Source: Saccoglossus kowalevskii (Eukaryota; Hemichordata; Enteropneusta; Harrimaniidae). Taken from it: a DNA stretch of 14,910 nucleotides. The notes beneath the pieces are model-generated. The model was not told the DNA's origin. It was given only the letters and a program-made list of their open reading frames with translations, and searched no databases. The position numbers were made by a program, and so were the translations under genes. The stretch spans positions 1-14,910 of the forward strand of contig NW_003146622.1 of NCBI RefSeq assembly GCF_000003605.2, given 5' to 3'. Each line of letters begins with the position of its first letter. Positions within the stretch are counted from its first letter, which is position 1. Positions 1-8,814 of the stretch are shown here, one piece after another.

Positions 1-21
1 CCATGAGTGTGATGAAACAAA

Positions 22-29
22 AAAAATGT
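22..29 (-). terminator. T-run, candidate Pol III terminator (one per unit)
   Basis: On the minus strand a run of T lies about 10 nt past the CTGTAG end of the 5S-like segment. Eight T occur here, and six to ten in the other copies. All copies keep at least six, which is sufficient for eukaryotic Pol III. The placement is that of a functional 5S gene and is hard to explain for a SINE with a 5S head, which must be read through into a body. Confidence 0.55.
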
Positions 30-32
30 AAA

Positions 33-147
33 TTCTACAGGACTTTTACCCAGGTAGCCTCCCATGCAAGTACTAACCACGCCCGATTGTGCTTTACTTT
101 AAACATTTGTCGAGCACCTAACCACACAGCAGCATGGATTATTCGAA
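33..147 (-). pseudogene. 5S rRNA-derived segment, unit 0
   Basis: Read on the minus strand, this segment matches eukaryotic 5S rRNA from about nt 50 to the 3' end. It has TCGGGC, then TGGTTAGTACTTG, ATGGGAG and CCTGGG at the exact 5S spacing; by eye type A copies have about 34 of 39 identities over 5S nt 62-100 against the vertebrate sequence as I remember it. These are the A box, intermediate element and C box bound by TFIIIA. CTGTAG at the 3' end fits 5S helix I, but the projected 5' end cannot pair with it, so the rRNA fold is lost. A run of eight T follows 10 nt downstream, and CATAAAAT (minus strand of 168-175) lies 21-28 bp upstream of the projected start. It is a degenerate 5S gene or 5S-derived Pol III unit. 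The 5' boundary is approximate. Confidence 0.85.
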
Positions 148-151
148 ATTA

Positions 152-167
152 AGCCGAATTGGCGGCT
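152..167. other. 5-bp GC hairpin repeated once per unit
   Basis: AGCCG, loop AATTGG, then CGGCT. It lies between the TATA-like element and the projected 5' end of the 5S-like segment. On the minus strand the loop reads CCAATT and so contains a CCAAT pentamer. It recurs in every complete unit. Unit 10 has AACCG and CGGTT at 9585-9589 and 9596-9600, keeping all five pairs. Unit 11 has one extra T in the loop. Confidence 0.6.
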
Positions 168-175
168 ATTTTATG
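168..175 (-). promoter_or_regulatory. TATA-like element upstream of the 5S-like segment
   Basis: CATAAAAT on the minus strand, 21-28 bp upstream of the projected start of the 5S-derived segment, is kept in every unit that includes this region. Many invertebrate 5S genes carry a TATA-like box at about this distance. Its use here is inference, because an A+T-rich sequence supplies such motifs readily. Confidence 0.4.
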
Positions 176-221
176 TTTTGGATGTTTTCATTCGATATCG
201 CTTGCACAGGTACCTCTATAT

Positions 222-234
222 TGACCTATGACCT
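222..234. promoter_or_regulatory. Perfect TGACCT direct repeat with 1-bp spacer (DR1), one per unit
   Basis: TGACCTATGACCT is two identical half-sites with one base between them. That is the DR1 layout bound by RXR, HNF4 and COUP-TF type nuclear receptors. It recurs at 1163, 2107, 3050, 3994, 4938, 5883, 6826, 7769, 8714, 9656, 10602, 11544 and 12487 without change, and at 13435 with the second half-site changed to TTACCT. A lone AGGTCA half-site also occurs in the ACTTAGGTCATG stretch of most units. Conservation may reflect only array homogenisation. Confidence 0.4.
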
Positions 235-973
235 ATACATACTTGATTTAACGCTACGTTGATTTAACACCAATTTACAAAATATTAATTCGTATTTCGA
301 ATTTTCTACTACGGGACTTGTTAATATGATATCAAAGGTAACAATCCCGCATGAAACTACCAACTTTGCAATCGCTTTTCACAACTTTGTAAGCAGTTTG
401 TTGTCGATTTGTCGGTTGACTGGTGTGATAATCTGCATATATGTGTGGCATTCTCGGAATATTTACTTTATGTTTTCACAATTTAACTCGGTGTTGTCAT
501 GATAATGATTTAGGTTTAATATTTAAGCTACTCCGCCAATATTTCTTTCGTTTTTTCAACTTTGCACAAAGTTTTCTAACGTTTTACAGTCAGTTCACGT
601 GAACATCTATATGCTGCTTTCAACTGGCTTTTATTAAATTGATCGACTTAACAACTGCGCCTTTCTATATGCCAACAACTTAGGTCATATATACAAATAC
701 ATCAACCAACTTTGCAATAACTTTCCACAACTTTGCAATAACTTTGTACATCTTTACACGATGCGTTAACAGCGTAAAACCAACTACGTGCTGACAACAT
801 GAACAACTTGTTCCTGAAAATTACAAGTAATTTGAAAAGTTTCCATTAATTAGAAAAAGTTACAAAAACGCCACGATTTTGCACTATGAATGATTGACAT
901 CACAGTAAGAAAAAATGCAGGAACGTTGCCTTATATTTTTCCATGAGTGTGATGAAACAAAAAAAAATATAAA

Positions 974-1088
974 TTCTACAGGACTTTTACCCAGGTAGTC
1001 TCCCATGCAAGTACTAACCTCGCCCGATTGTGATTTACTTTAAACATTTGTCGAGCACCTAACCACACAGCAACGTGGATTATTCGAA
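974..1088 (-). pseudogene. 5S rRNA-derived segment, unit 1
   Basis: Same 5S-like block as in unit 0, with the intermediate element and C box intact. The terminator run is nine T. Variants include AACCTCGCCC and GTGATTTAC on the plus strand, which touch the A-box region, and CAACGTGG near the 5' end. Confidence 0.85.
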
Positions 1089-1218
1089 ATTAAGCCGAAT
1101 TGGCGGCTATTTTATGTTTTGGGTGTTTTCATTCGATATCGCTTGCACAGGTACCTCTATATTGACCTATGACCTATACATACTTGATTTAACGCTACGT
1201 TGATTTAACACCAATTTA

Positions 1219-1240
1219 CGAAATATTAATTCGTATTTCG
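1219..1240. repeat. CGAAATA inverted repeat, one per unit
   Basis: CGAAATA and TATTTCG flank an 8-base spacer (TTAATTCG in type A, TTTGTTCG in type B). An alternative pairing is AATTCG with CGAATT. The arms survive the A/B difference, which falls in the loop. Units 0 and 11 have one arm base changed and the copy at 8767-8788 is destroyed by deletions. Confidence 0.5.
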
Positions 1241-1649
1241 AATTTTCTACTACGGGACTTGTTAATATGATATCAAAGGTAACAATCCCGCATGAAACTA
1301 CCAACTTTGCAATCGCTTTTCACAACTTTGTAAGCAGTTTGTTGTCGATTTTTCGGTTGACTGGTGTGATAATCTGCATATATGTGAGGCATTCTCGGAA
1401 CATTTACTTTATGTTTTCAAAATTGAACTGCGGGGATGTCATGATAATGACTTGGCTTAAATATACAAGCAACTCCGCCAACATTTCCCTAGTTTTTTCC
1501 AACTTTGCGCGCTGGTTTATAACGTTTTACAGTCAGCTCACGTGAACATATATAGGCTGATTTTAACTGCCATTTATTAAATTTGTCGGCTAAAAAACTG
1601 TGCTTTTTTTATATGCCAACAACTTAGGTCATGTATACAAATACATCTA

Positions 1650-1691
1650 CCAACTTTGCAATAACTTTCCACAACTTTGCAATAACTTTGC
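1650..1691. repeat. 21-bp tandem sub-repeat inside the unit (representative, unit 2)
   Basis: CAACTTTGCAATAACTTT is followed by CCA, then repeated with GCA, giving two nearly identical 21-bp copies and a decayed third (CATCTTTACA). A related copy, CAACTTTGCAATCGCTTTTC followed by CAACTTTG, lies near the unit start (1302-1330). A fainter one, CCAACTTTGCGCGCTGG, starts at 1499. The same layout is present in every unit. It suggests that the 944-bp monomer grew partly by internal duplication. Confidence 0.75.
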
Positions 1692-1917
1692 ACATCTTTA
1701 CACGATGCGTTAACAGCGTAAAACAAACTACGTGCAGACAACATGAACAACGTGTTCGAGAAAATTAGAAGTAATTTGAAAAGTTTCCATTAATTAAATA
1801 AAGTTACAAAAACGCCACGATTTTGCACTATGAATGATTGACATCACAGTAAGAAAAAATGCAGGAACGTTGCCTTATATTTTTTCCATGAGTGTGATGA
1901 AACAAAAAAAATATAAA

Positions 1918-2032
1918 TTCTACAGGACTTTTACCCAGGTAGTCTCCCATGCAAGTACTAACCACGCCCGACTGTGCTTTACTTTAAACATTTGTCGAGC
2001 ACCTAACCACACAGCAGCATGGATTATTCGAA
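1918..2032 (-). pseudogene. 5S rRNA-derived segment, unit 2
   Basis: Same block, type A, with AACCACGCCCGACTG on the plus strand. The internal promoter core is intact and eight T follow as terminator. An overlapping plus-strand ORF of 67 codons is antisense to this block and is rejected as a gene. Confidence 0.85.
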
Positions 2033-2210
2033 ATTAAGCCGAATTGGCGGCTATTTTATGTTTTGGAGGTTTTCATTCGATATCGCTTGCACAGGTACCT
2101 CTATATTGACCTATGACCTATACATACTTGATTTAACGCTACGTTGATTTAACACCAATTTACGAAATATTAATTCGTATTTCGAATTTTCTGCTACGGG
2201 ACTTGTTAAT

Positions 2211-3153
2211 ATGATATCAAAGGTAACAATCCCGCATGAAACTACCAACTTTGCAATCGCTTTTCACAACTTTGTAAGCAGTTTGTTGTCGATTTTTCGG
2301 TTGACTGGTGTGATAATCTGCATATATGTGAGGCATTCTCGGAACATTTACTTTATGTTTTCAAAATTGAACTGCGGGGTTGTCATGATAATGACTTGGC
2401 TTAAATATACAAGCAACTCCGCCAACATTTCCCTAGTTTTTTCCAACTTTGCGCGCTGGTTTATAACGTTTTACAGTCAGCTCACGTGAACATATATAGG
2501 CTGATTTTAACTGCCATTTATTAAATGTGTCGGCTAAAAACTGTGCTTTTTTATATGCCAACAACTTAGGTCATGTATACAAATACATCTACCAACTTTG
2601 CAATAACTTTCCACAACTTTGCAATAACTTTGCACATCTTTACACGATGCGTTAACAGCGTAAAACAAACTACGTGCAGACAACATGAACAACGTGTTCG
2701 AGAAAATTAGAAGTAATTTGAAAAGTTTCCATTAATTAAATAAAGTTACAAAAACGCCACGATTTTCCACTATGAATGATTGACATCACAGTAAGAAAAA
2801 ATGCAGGGGACGTTGCCTTATATATTTTCCATGTGTGTGATGAAACAAAAAAAGTATAAATTCTACAGGTCTTTTACTCAGGTAGCCTCCCATGCAAGTA
2901 CTAACCTCGCCCGATTGTGCTTTACTTTAAACATTTGACGAGCACCTAACCACACAGCAGCGTGGATTATTCGAAATTAAGCCGAATTGGCGGCTATTTT
3001 ATGTTTTGGAGGTTTTCATTCGATATCGCTTGCACAGGTACCTCTATATTGACCTATGACCTATACATACTTGATTTAACGCTACGTTGATTTAACACCA
3101 ATTTACGAAATATTAATTCGTATTTCGAATTTTCTACTACGGGACTTGTTAAT
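2211..3153. repeat. Array unit 3, type A with a B-like 5S region
   Basis: This copy is 943 bp and mostly type A, but the stretch around 2829-2890 matches type B (CCATGTGTGTG, TCTTTTACTCAGG, AGCCTCC). Type A resumes at CATGCAAG. It is a short patch consistent with a conversion tract. A private GGGGACG occurs near 2807. Confidence 0.95.
2861..2975 (-). pseudogene. 5S rRNA-derived segment, unit 3
   Basis: Same block. The 3' end and terminator side are type B-like (TCTTTTACTCAGG, seven T) while CATGCAAG is type A. A private change, CATTTGACGAG, lies in the diverged 5' part. Confidence 0.84.
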
Positions 3154-4097
3154 ATGATATCAAAGGTAACAATCCCGCATGAAACTACCAACTTTGCAAT
3201 CGCTTTTCACAACTTTGTAAGCAGTTTGTTGTCGATTTTTCGGTTGACTGGTGTGATAATCTGCATATATGTGAGGCATTCTCGGAACATTTACTTTATG
3301 TTTTCAAAATTGAACTGCGGGGTTGTCATGATAATGACTTGGCTTAAATATACAAGCAACTCCGCCAACATTTCCCTAGTTTTTTCCAACTTTGCGCGCT
3401 GGTTTATAACGTTTTACAGTCAGCTCACGTGAACATATATAGGCTGATTTTAACTGCCATTTATTAAATGTGTCGGCTAAAAAACTGTGCTTTTTTGATA
3501 TGCCAACAACTTAGGTCATGTATACAAATACATCTACCAACTTTGCAATAACTTTCCACAACTTTGCAATAACTTTGCACATCTTTACACGATGCGTTAA
3601 CAGCGTAAAACAAACTACGTGCAGACAACATGAACAACGTGTTCGAGAAAATTAGAAGTAATTTGAAAAGTTTCCATTAATTAAATAAAGTTACAAAAAC
3701 GCCACGATTTTCCACTATGAATGATTGACATCACAGTAAGAAAAAATGCAGGAACGTTGCCTTATATTTTTTCCATGAGTGTGATGAAACAAAAAAAATA
3801 TAAATTCTACAGGACTTTTACCCAGGGAGTCTCCCATGCAAGTACTAACCACGCCCGATTGTACTTTACTTTAAACATTTGTCGAGCACCTAACCACACA
3901 GCAGCATGGATTATTCGAAATTAAGCCGAATTGGCGGCTATTTTATGTTTTGGAGGTTTTCATTCGATATCGCTTGCACAGGTACCTCTATATTGACCTA
4001 TGACCTATACATACTTGATTTAACGCTACGTTGATTTAACACCAATTTACGAAATATTAATTCGTATTTCGAATTTTCTACTACGGGACTTGTTAAT
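3154..4097. repeat. Array unit 4, type A
   Basis: This is a 944-bp type A copy. It shares the rare variant CCCAGGGAGTC in the 5S-like segment (about 3821-3831) only with the terminal partial unit 15, which links these two distant copies by descent or conversion. Confidence 0.96.
3805..3919 (-). pseudogene. 5S rRNA-derived segment, unit 4
   Basis: Same block. The C-box side carries the rare GGGAGTC variant on the plus strand, shared only with the terminal unit. GATTGTACTTTAC is private. Confidence 0.85.
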
Positions 4098-5041
4098 GTG
4101 ATATCAAAGGTAACAACACCGCATGAAACTACCAACTTTGCAATCGCTTTTCACAACTTTGTAAGCAGTTTGTTCTCGATTTTTCGGTTGACTGGTGTGA
4201 TAATCTGCATATATGTGAGGCATTCTCGGAACATTTACTTTATGTTTTCAAAATTGAACTGCGGGGTTGTCATGATAATGACTTGGCTTAAATATACAAG
4301 CTACTCCGCCAACATTTCCCTAGTTTTTTCCAACTTTGCGCGCTGGTTTATAACGTTTTACAGTCAGCTCACGTGAACATATATAGGCTGATTTTAACTG
4401 CCATTTATTAAATGTGTCGGCTAAAAAACTGTGCTTTTTTTATATGCCAACAACTTAGGTTATGTATACAAATACATCTACCAACTTTGCAATAACTTTC
4501 CACAACTTAGCAATAACTTTGCACATCTTTACACGATGCGTTAACAGCGTAAAACAAACTACGTGCAGACAACATGAACAACGTGTTCGAGAAAATTAGA
4601 AGTAATTTGAAAAGTTTCCATTAATTAAATAAAGTTACAAAAACGCCACGATTTTCCACTATGAATGATTGACATCACAGTAAGAAAAAATGCAGGAACG
4701 TTGCCTTATATTTTTTCCATGAGTGTGATGAAACAAAAAAAATATAAATTCTACAGGACTTTTACCCAGGTAGTCTCCCATGCAAGTACTAACCACGCCC
4801 GATTGTGCTTTACTTTAAACATTTGTCGAGCACCTAACCACGCAGCAGCATGGATTATTCGAAATTAAGCCGAATTGGCGGCTATTTTATGTTTTGGAGG
4901 TTTTCATTCGATATCGCTTGCACAGGTACCTCTATATTGACCTATGACCTATACATACTTAATTTAACGCTACGTTGATTTAACACCAATTTACGAAATA
5001 TTAATTCGTATTTCGAATTTTCTACTACGGGACTTGTTAAT
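4098..5041. repeat. Array unit 5, type A
   Basis: This is a 944-bp type A copy with ATG changed to GTG at the landmark (4098-4100), AACACCGC instead of AATCCCGC, and TTCTCG instead of TTGTCG. The loss of the ATG without other consequence argues that the recurrent ORF is not a gene. Confidence 0.96.
4749..4863 (-). pseudogene. 5S rRNA-derived segment, unit 5
   Basis: Same block, type A with an intact promoter core. CACGCAGC replaces CACACAGC in the diverged 5' third. Confidence 0.85.
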
Positions 5042-5985
5042 ATGATATCAAAGGTAACAATCCCGCATGAAACTACCAACTTTGCAATCGCTTTTCACAA
5101 CTTTGTAAGCAGTTTGTTGTCGATTTTTCGGTTGACTGGTGTGATAATCTGCATATATGTGAGGCATTCTCGGAACATTTACTTTATGTTTTGAAAATTG
5201 AACTGCGGGGTTGTCATGATAATGACTTGGCTTAAATATACAAGCAACTCCGCCAACATTTCCCTAGTTTTTTCCAACTTTGCGCGCTGGTTTATAACGT
5301 TTTACAGTCACCTCACGTGAACATATATAGGCTGATTTTAACTGCCATTTATTAAATGTGTCGGCTAAAAAACTTTGTTTTTTTTATATGCCAACAACTT
5401 AGGTCATGTATACAAATACATCTACCAACTTTGCAATAACTTTCCACAACTTTGCAATAACTTTGTACATCTTTACACGATGCGTTAACAGCGTAAAACC
5501 CACTACGTGCTGACAACATGAACAAACTTATTCGTGAAAATTACAAGTGATTTGAAAAGTTTCCATTAATTAGAAAAAGTTACAAAAACGCCACGATTAT
5601 GCACTATGAATGATTGACATCACAGTAAGAAAAAATGCAGGAACGTTGCCTTATATTTTTTCCATGAGTGTGATGAAACAAAAAAAATATAAATTCTACA
5701 GGACTTTTACCCAGGTAGTCTCCCATGCAAGTACTAACCACGCCCGACTGTGCTTTACTTTAAACATTTGTCGAGCACCTAACCACACAGCAGCATGGAC
5801 TATTCGAAATTAAGCCGAATTGGCGGCTATTTTATGTTTTGGAGGTTTTCATTCGATATCGCTTGCACAGGTACCTCTATATTGACCTATGACCTATACA
5901 TACTTGATTTAACGCTACGTTGATTTAACACCAATTTACGAAATATTAATTCGTATTTCGAATTTCTACTACGGGACTTGTTAAT
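5042..5985. repeat. Array unit 6, type A with C-type tail
   Basis: This copy is 944 bp. A C-to-G change gives an in-frame TGA at 5192-5194 in the ORF region. The tail at about 5460-5600 is the C subtype (ACGTGCTGACAAC, ATTAGAAAAAG), after which type A returns. Confidence 0.96.
5694..5808 (-). pseudogene. 5S rRNA-derived segment, unit 6
   Basis: Same block, type A, with GACTG as in unit 2 and GGACTATTCG near the projected 5' end. The terminator run is eight T. Confidence 0.85.
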
Positions 5986-6929
5986 ATGATATCAAAGGTA
6001 ACAATCCCGCATGAAACTACCAACTTTGCAATCGCTTTTCACAACTTTGTAAGCAGTTTGTTGTCGATTTTTCGGTTGACTGGTGTGATAATCTGCATAT
6101 ATGTGAGGCATTCTCGGAACATTTACTTTATGTTTTCAAAATTGAACTGCGGGGTTGTCATGATAATGACTTGGCTTAAATATACAAGCAACTCCGCCAA
6201 CATTTCCCTAGTTTTTTCCAACTTTGCGCGCTGGTTTATAACGTTTTACAGTCAGCTCACGTGAACATATATAGACTGATTTTAACTGCCATTTATTAAA
6301 TGTGTCGGCTCAATAACTGCGCTTTTTTATATGCCAACAACTTAGGTCATGTATACAAATACATCTACCAACTTTGCAATAACTTTCCACAACTTTGCAA
6401 TAACTTTGCACATCTTTACACGATGCGTTAACAGCGTAAAACATACTACGTGCAGACAACATGAACAACGTGTTCGTGAAAATTAGAAGTAATTTAAAAA
6501 GTTTCCATTAATTAAATAAAGTTACAAAAACGCCACGATTTTTCACTATGAATGATTGACATCACAGTAAGAAAAAATGCAGTAACGTTGCCTTATATAT
6601 TTTCCATGTGTGTGATGAAACAAAAAAAATATAAATTCTACAGGTCTTTTACTCAGGTAGCCTCCCATTCAAGTACTAACCTCGCCCGATTGTGATTTAC
6701 TTTAAACATTTGTCGAGCACCTAACCACACAGCAGCCTGGATTATTCGAAATTAAGCCGAATTGGCGGCTATTTTATGTTTTGGATGTTTTCACTCGATA
6801 TCGCTTTGCACAGGTACCTCTATATTGACCTATGACCTTTACATACTTGATTTAACACTACGTTGATTTAACACCAATTTACGAAATATTTGTTCGTATT
6901 TCGAATTTTCTACTACGGGACTTGTTAAT
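5986..6929. repeat. Array unit 7, A-to-B chimera, left edge of the B block
   Basis: The first part is type A (ATCAAAGG near 5991, TTATGTTTTC near 6128). From 6274 (ATAGACTG), and then CTCAATAACTGCG, TTTAAAAAG and CATTCAAG, the copy is type B. The switch therefore lies between about 6131 and 6274. The unit resembles unit 10 downstream (AAAACATACTACG, GCAGTAACG). Confidence 0.94.
6636..6750 (-). pseudogene. 5S rRNA-derived segment, unit 7
   Basis: Same block, type B. CATTCAAG replaces CATGCAAG on the plus strand, so the position before ATGGGAG in the RNA sense is changed. CAGCCTGG replaces CAGCATGG, which breaks the CCATGC similarity to the 5S 5' end. Confidence 0.84.
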
Positions 6930-7872
6930 ATGATATCACAGTTAACAATCCCTCTTGACACTACCAAGTTTGCAATCTTTTTTCACAACTTTGTAAGCAG
7001 TTTGTTGTCGATTTTTCGGTTGACTGGTGTGATAATCTGCATATATGTGAGGCATTCTCGGAACATTTACTTTATGCTTTCAAAATTGAACTGCGGGGTT
7101 GTCATGATAATGACTTGGCTTAAATATACAAGCAACTCCGCCAACATTTCCCTAGTTTTTTCCAAATTTGCGCGCTGGTTTATAACGTTTTACAGTCAGC
7201 TCACGTGAACATATATAGACTGATTTTAACTGCCATTTATTAAATGTGTCGGCTCAAAAACTGCGCTTTTTTTATATGCCAACAACTTAGGTCATGTATA
7301 CAAATACATCTACCAACTTTTCAATAACATTCCACAACTTTGCAATAACTTTGCACATCTTTACACGATGTGTTAACAGCGTAAAACCTACTACGTGCAG
7401 ACAACATGAACAACGTGTTCGTGAAAATTAGAAGTAATTTAAAAAGTTTCCATTAATTAAATAAAGTTACAAAAACGCCACGATTTTCCACTATGGATGA
7501 TTGACATCACAGTAAGAAAAAATGCAGGAACGTTGCCTTATATATTTTCCATGTGTGTGATGAAACAAAAAATATAAATTCTACAGGTCTTTTACTCAGG
7601 TAGCCTCCCATTCAAGTACTAACCTTGCCCGATTGTGATTTACTTTAAACATTTGTCGAGCACCTAACCATACAGCAGCATGGATTATTTGAAATTAAGC
7701 CGAATTGGCGGCTATTTTATGTTTTGGATGTTTTCACTCGATATCGCTTTGCACAGGTACCTCTATATTGACCTATGACCTTTACATACTTGATTTAACA
7801 CTACGTTGATTTAACACCAATTTACGAAATATTTGTTCGTATTTCGAATTTTCTACTACGGGACTTGTTAAT
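6930..7872. repeat. Array unit 8, type B
   Basis: This is a 943-bp type B copy. Its first 50 bp differ from type A at about nine positions (for example ACAGTTAAC for AAAGGTAAC, CCTCTTGAC for CCGCATGAA). It shares CTATGGATG (near 7492) and AACCTTGCCC (near 7620) with unit 11 only. The adenine run outside the 5S-like segment is the shortest in the array (six). Confidence 0.96.
7579..7693 (-). pseudogene. 5S rRNA-derived segment, unit 8
   Basis: Same block, type B, with AACCTTGCCC in the spacer after the A-box region and the shortest terminator (six T). Six T is still adequate for eukaryotic Pol III. Confidence 0.83.
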
Positions 7873-8814
7873 ATGATATCACAGTTAACAATCCCTCTTG
7901 ACACTACCAAGTTTGCAATCTTTTTTCACAACTTTGTAAGCAGTTTGTTGTCGGGTTTTCGGTTGACTGGTGTGATAATCTGCTTATATGTGAGGCATTC
8001 TCGGAACATTTACTTTATGCTTTCAAAATTGAACTGCGGGGTTGTCATGATAATGACTTGGCTTAAATATACAAGCAACTCCGCCAACATTTCCGTAGTT
8101 TTTTCCAACTTTGCGCGCTGGTTTATAACGTTTTACAGTCAGCTCACGTGAACATATATAGACTGATTTTAACTGCCATTTATTAAATGTGTCGGCTCAA
8201 AAACTGCGCTTTTTTATATGCCAACAACTTAGGTCATGTATACAAATACATCTACCAACTTTGCAATAACATTCCACAACTTTGCAATAACTTTGCACAT
8301 CTTTACACGATGCGTTAACAGCGTAAAACCTACTACGTGCAGACAACATGAACAACGCGTTCGTTAAAATTAGAAGTAATTTAAAAAGTTTCCATTAATT
8401 AAATAAAGTTACAAAAACGCCACGATTTTCCACTATGAATGATTGACATCACAGTAAGAAAAAATGCAGTAACGTTGCCTTATATATTTTCCATGTGTGT
8501 GATGAAACAAAAAAAATATAAATTCTACAGGTCTTTTACTCAGGTAGCCTCCCATTCAAGTACTAACCTCGCCCGATTGTGATTTACTTTAAACATTTGT
8601 CGAGCACCTAACCACACAGCAGCCTGGATTATTCGAAATTAAGCCGAATTGGCGGCTATTTTATGTTTTGGATGGTTTTCACTCGATATCGCTTTGCACA
8701 GGTACCTCTATATTGACCTATGACCTTTACATACTTGATTTAACACTACGTTGATTTAACACCAATTACTAAATATAATCGTATTTCGAATTTTCTACTA
8801 CGGGACTTGTTAAT
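7873..8814. repeat. Array unit 9, type B
   Basis: This is a 942-bp type B copy with private GTCGGGTTTTC (near 7951) and AACGCGTTCG (near 8352). Its end (8761-8785) carries small deletions in the CGAAATA inverted repeat, which is destroyed only here. Confidence 0.96.
8523..8637 (-). pseudogene. 5S rRNA-derived segment, unit 9
   Basis: Same block, type B, with the same core variants as unit 7 (CATTCAAG, CAGCCTGG) and an eight-T terminator run. Confidence 0.84.

Larger units (their letters stand above)
1..325. repeat. Array unit 0 (partial, left-truncated by window)
   Basis: Only the last third of the unit is present, from just outside the 5S-like terminator to the next ATGATATCA. It carries a complete 5S-like segment, the GC hairpin (152-167) and the TGACCT repeat (222-234). 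The first arm of the CGAAATA inverted repeat is changed to CAAAATA. Confidence 0.95.
326..1266. repeat. Array unit 1, most divergent copy
   Basis: This copy is 941 bp. Its first 280 bp carry many private substitutions and a one-base deletion near 490, so the ORF seen in other units stops after 58 codons (TGA at 500-502). The tail (about 600-860) is the C subtype, with CAACTGGC, ACGTGCTGACAAC and ATTAGAAAAAG, shared only with the tails of units 6 and 14. It may be an older or less often homogenised copy. Confidence 0.95.
1267..2210. repeat. Array unit 2, type A
   Basis: This is a standard 944-bp type A copy. A private base (GGGGATGTC instead of GGGGTTGTC near 1435) distinguishes it. The 21-bp sub-repeats, 5S-like segment, hairpin and TGACCT repeat are all intact. 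Confidence 0.96.

Noticed and set aside
33-147. Functional 5S rRNA gene
   Set aside because: The first 50 nt are strongly diverged, helix I cannot form, and copies carry substitutions and indels in positions that are invariant in working 5S rRNA.
1-1266. 5S-headed SINE copies in tandem
   Set aside because: A T-run terminator directly follows the 5S-like part, so transcription would stop before any SINE body. There is no A-rich tail or target duplication at unit borders.
326-1266. Spliced-leader RNA gene linked to 5S, as in the roughly 1-kb 5S/SL units of some nematodes
   Set aside because: The unit length invites the comparison, but I found no convincing pairing of a short leader ending in a GT donor with a downstream Sm site. 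AAGGTAACA and scattered T runs are too weak.
1267-1545. A 92-codon plus-strand ORF starting ATGATATCA that recurs in 13 units
   Set aside because: It recurs only because the whole unit does. Unit 5 lacks the ATG, unit 1 is frameshifted, unit 6 has an in-frame TGA, and the A/B differences are almost all amino-acid changing. No domain, signal peptide or ribosome context is recognisable.
1834-2037. A 67-codon plus-strand ORF in units 2, 4, 5 and 6
   Set aside because: It is antisense to the 5S-derived segment and terminator, is broken in most units by small indels, and reads through non-coding RNA motifs.
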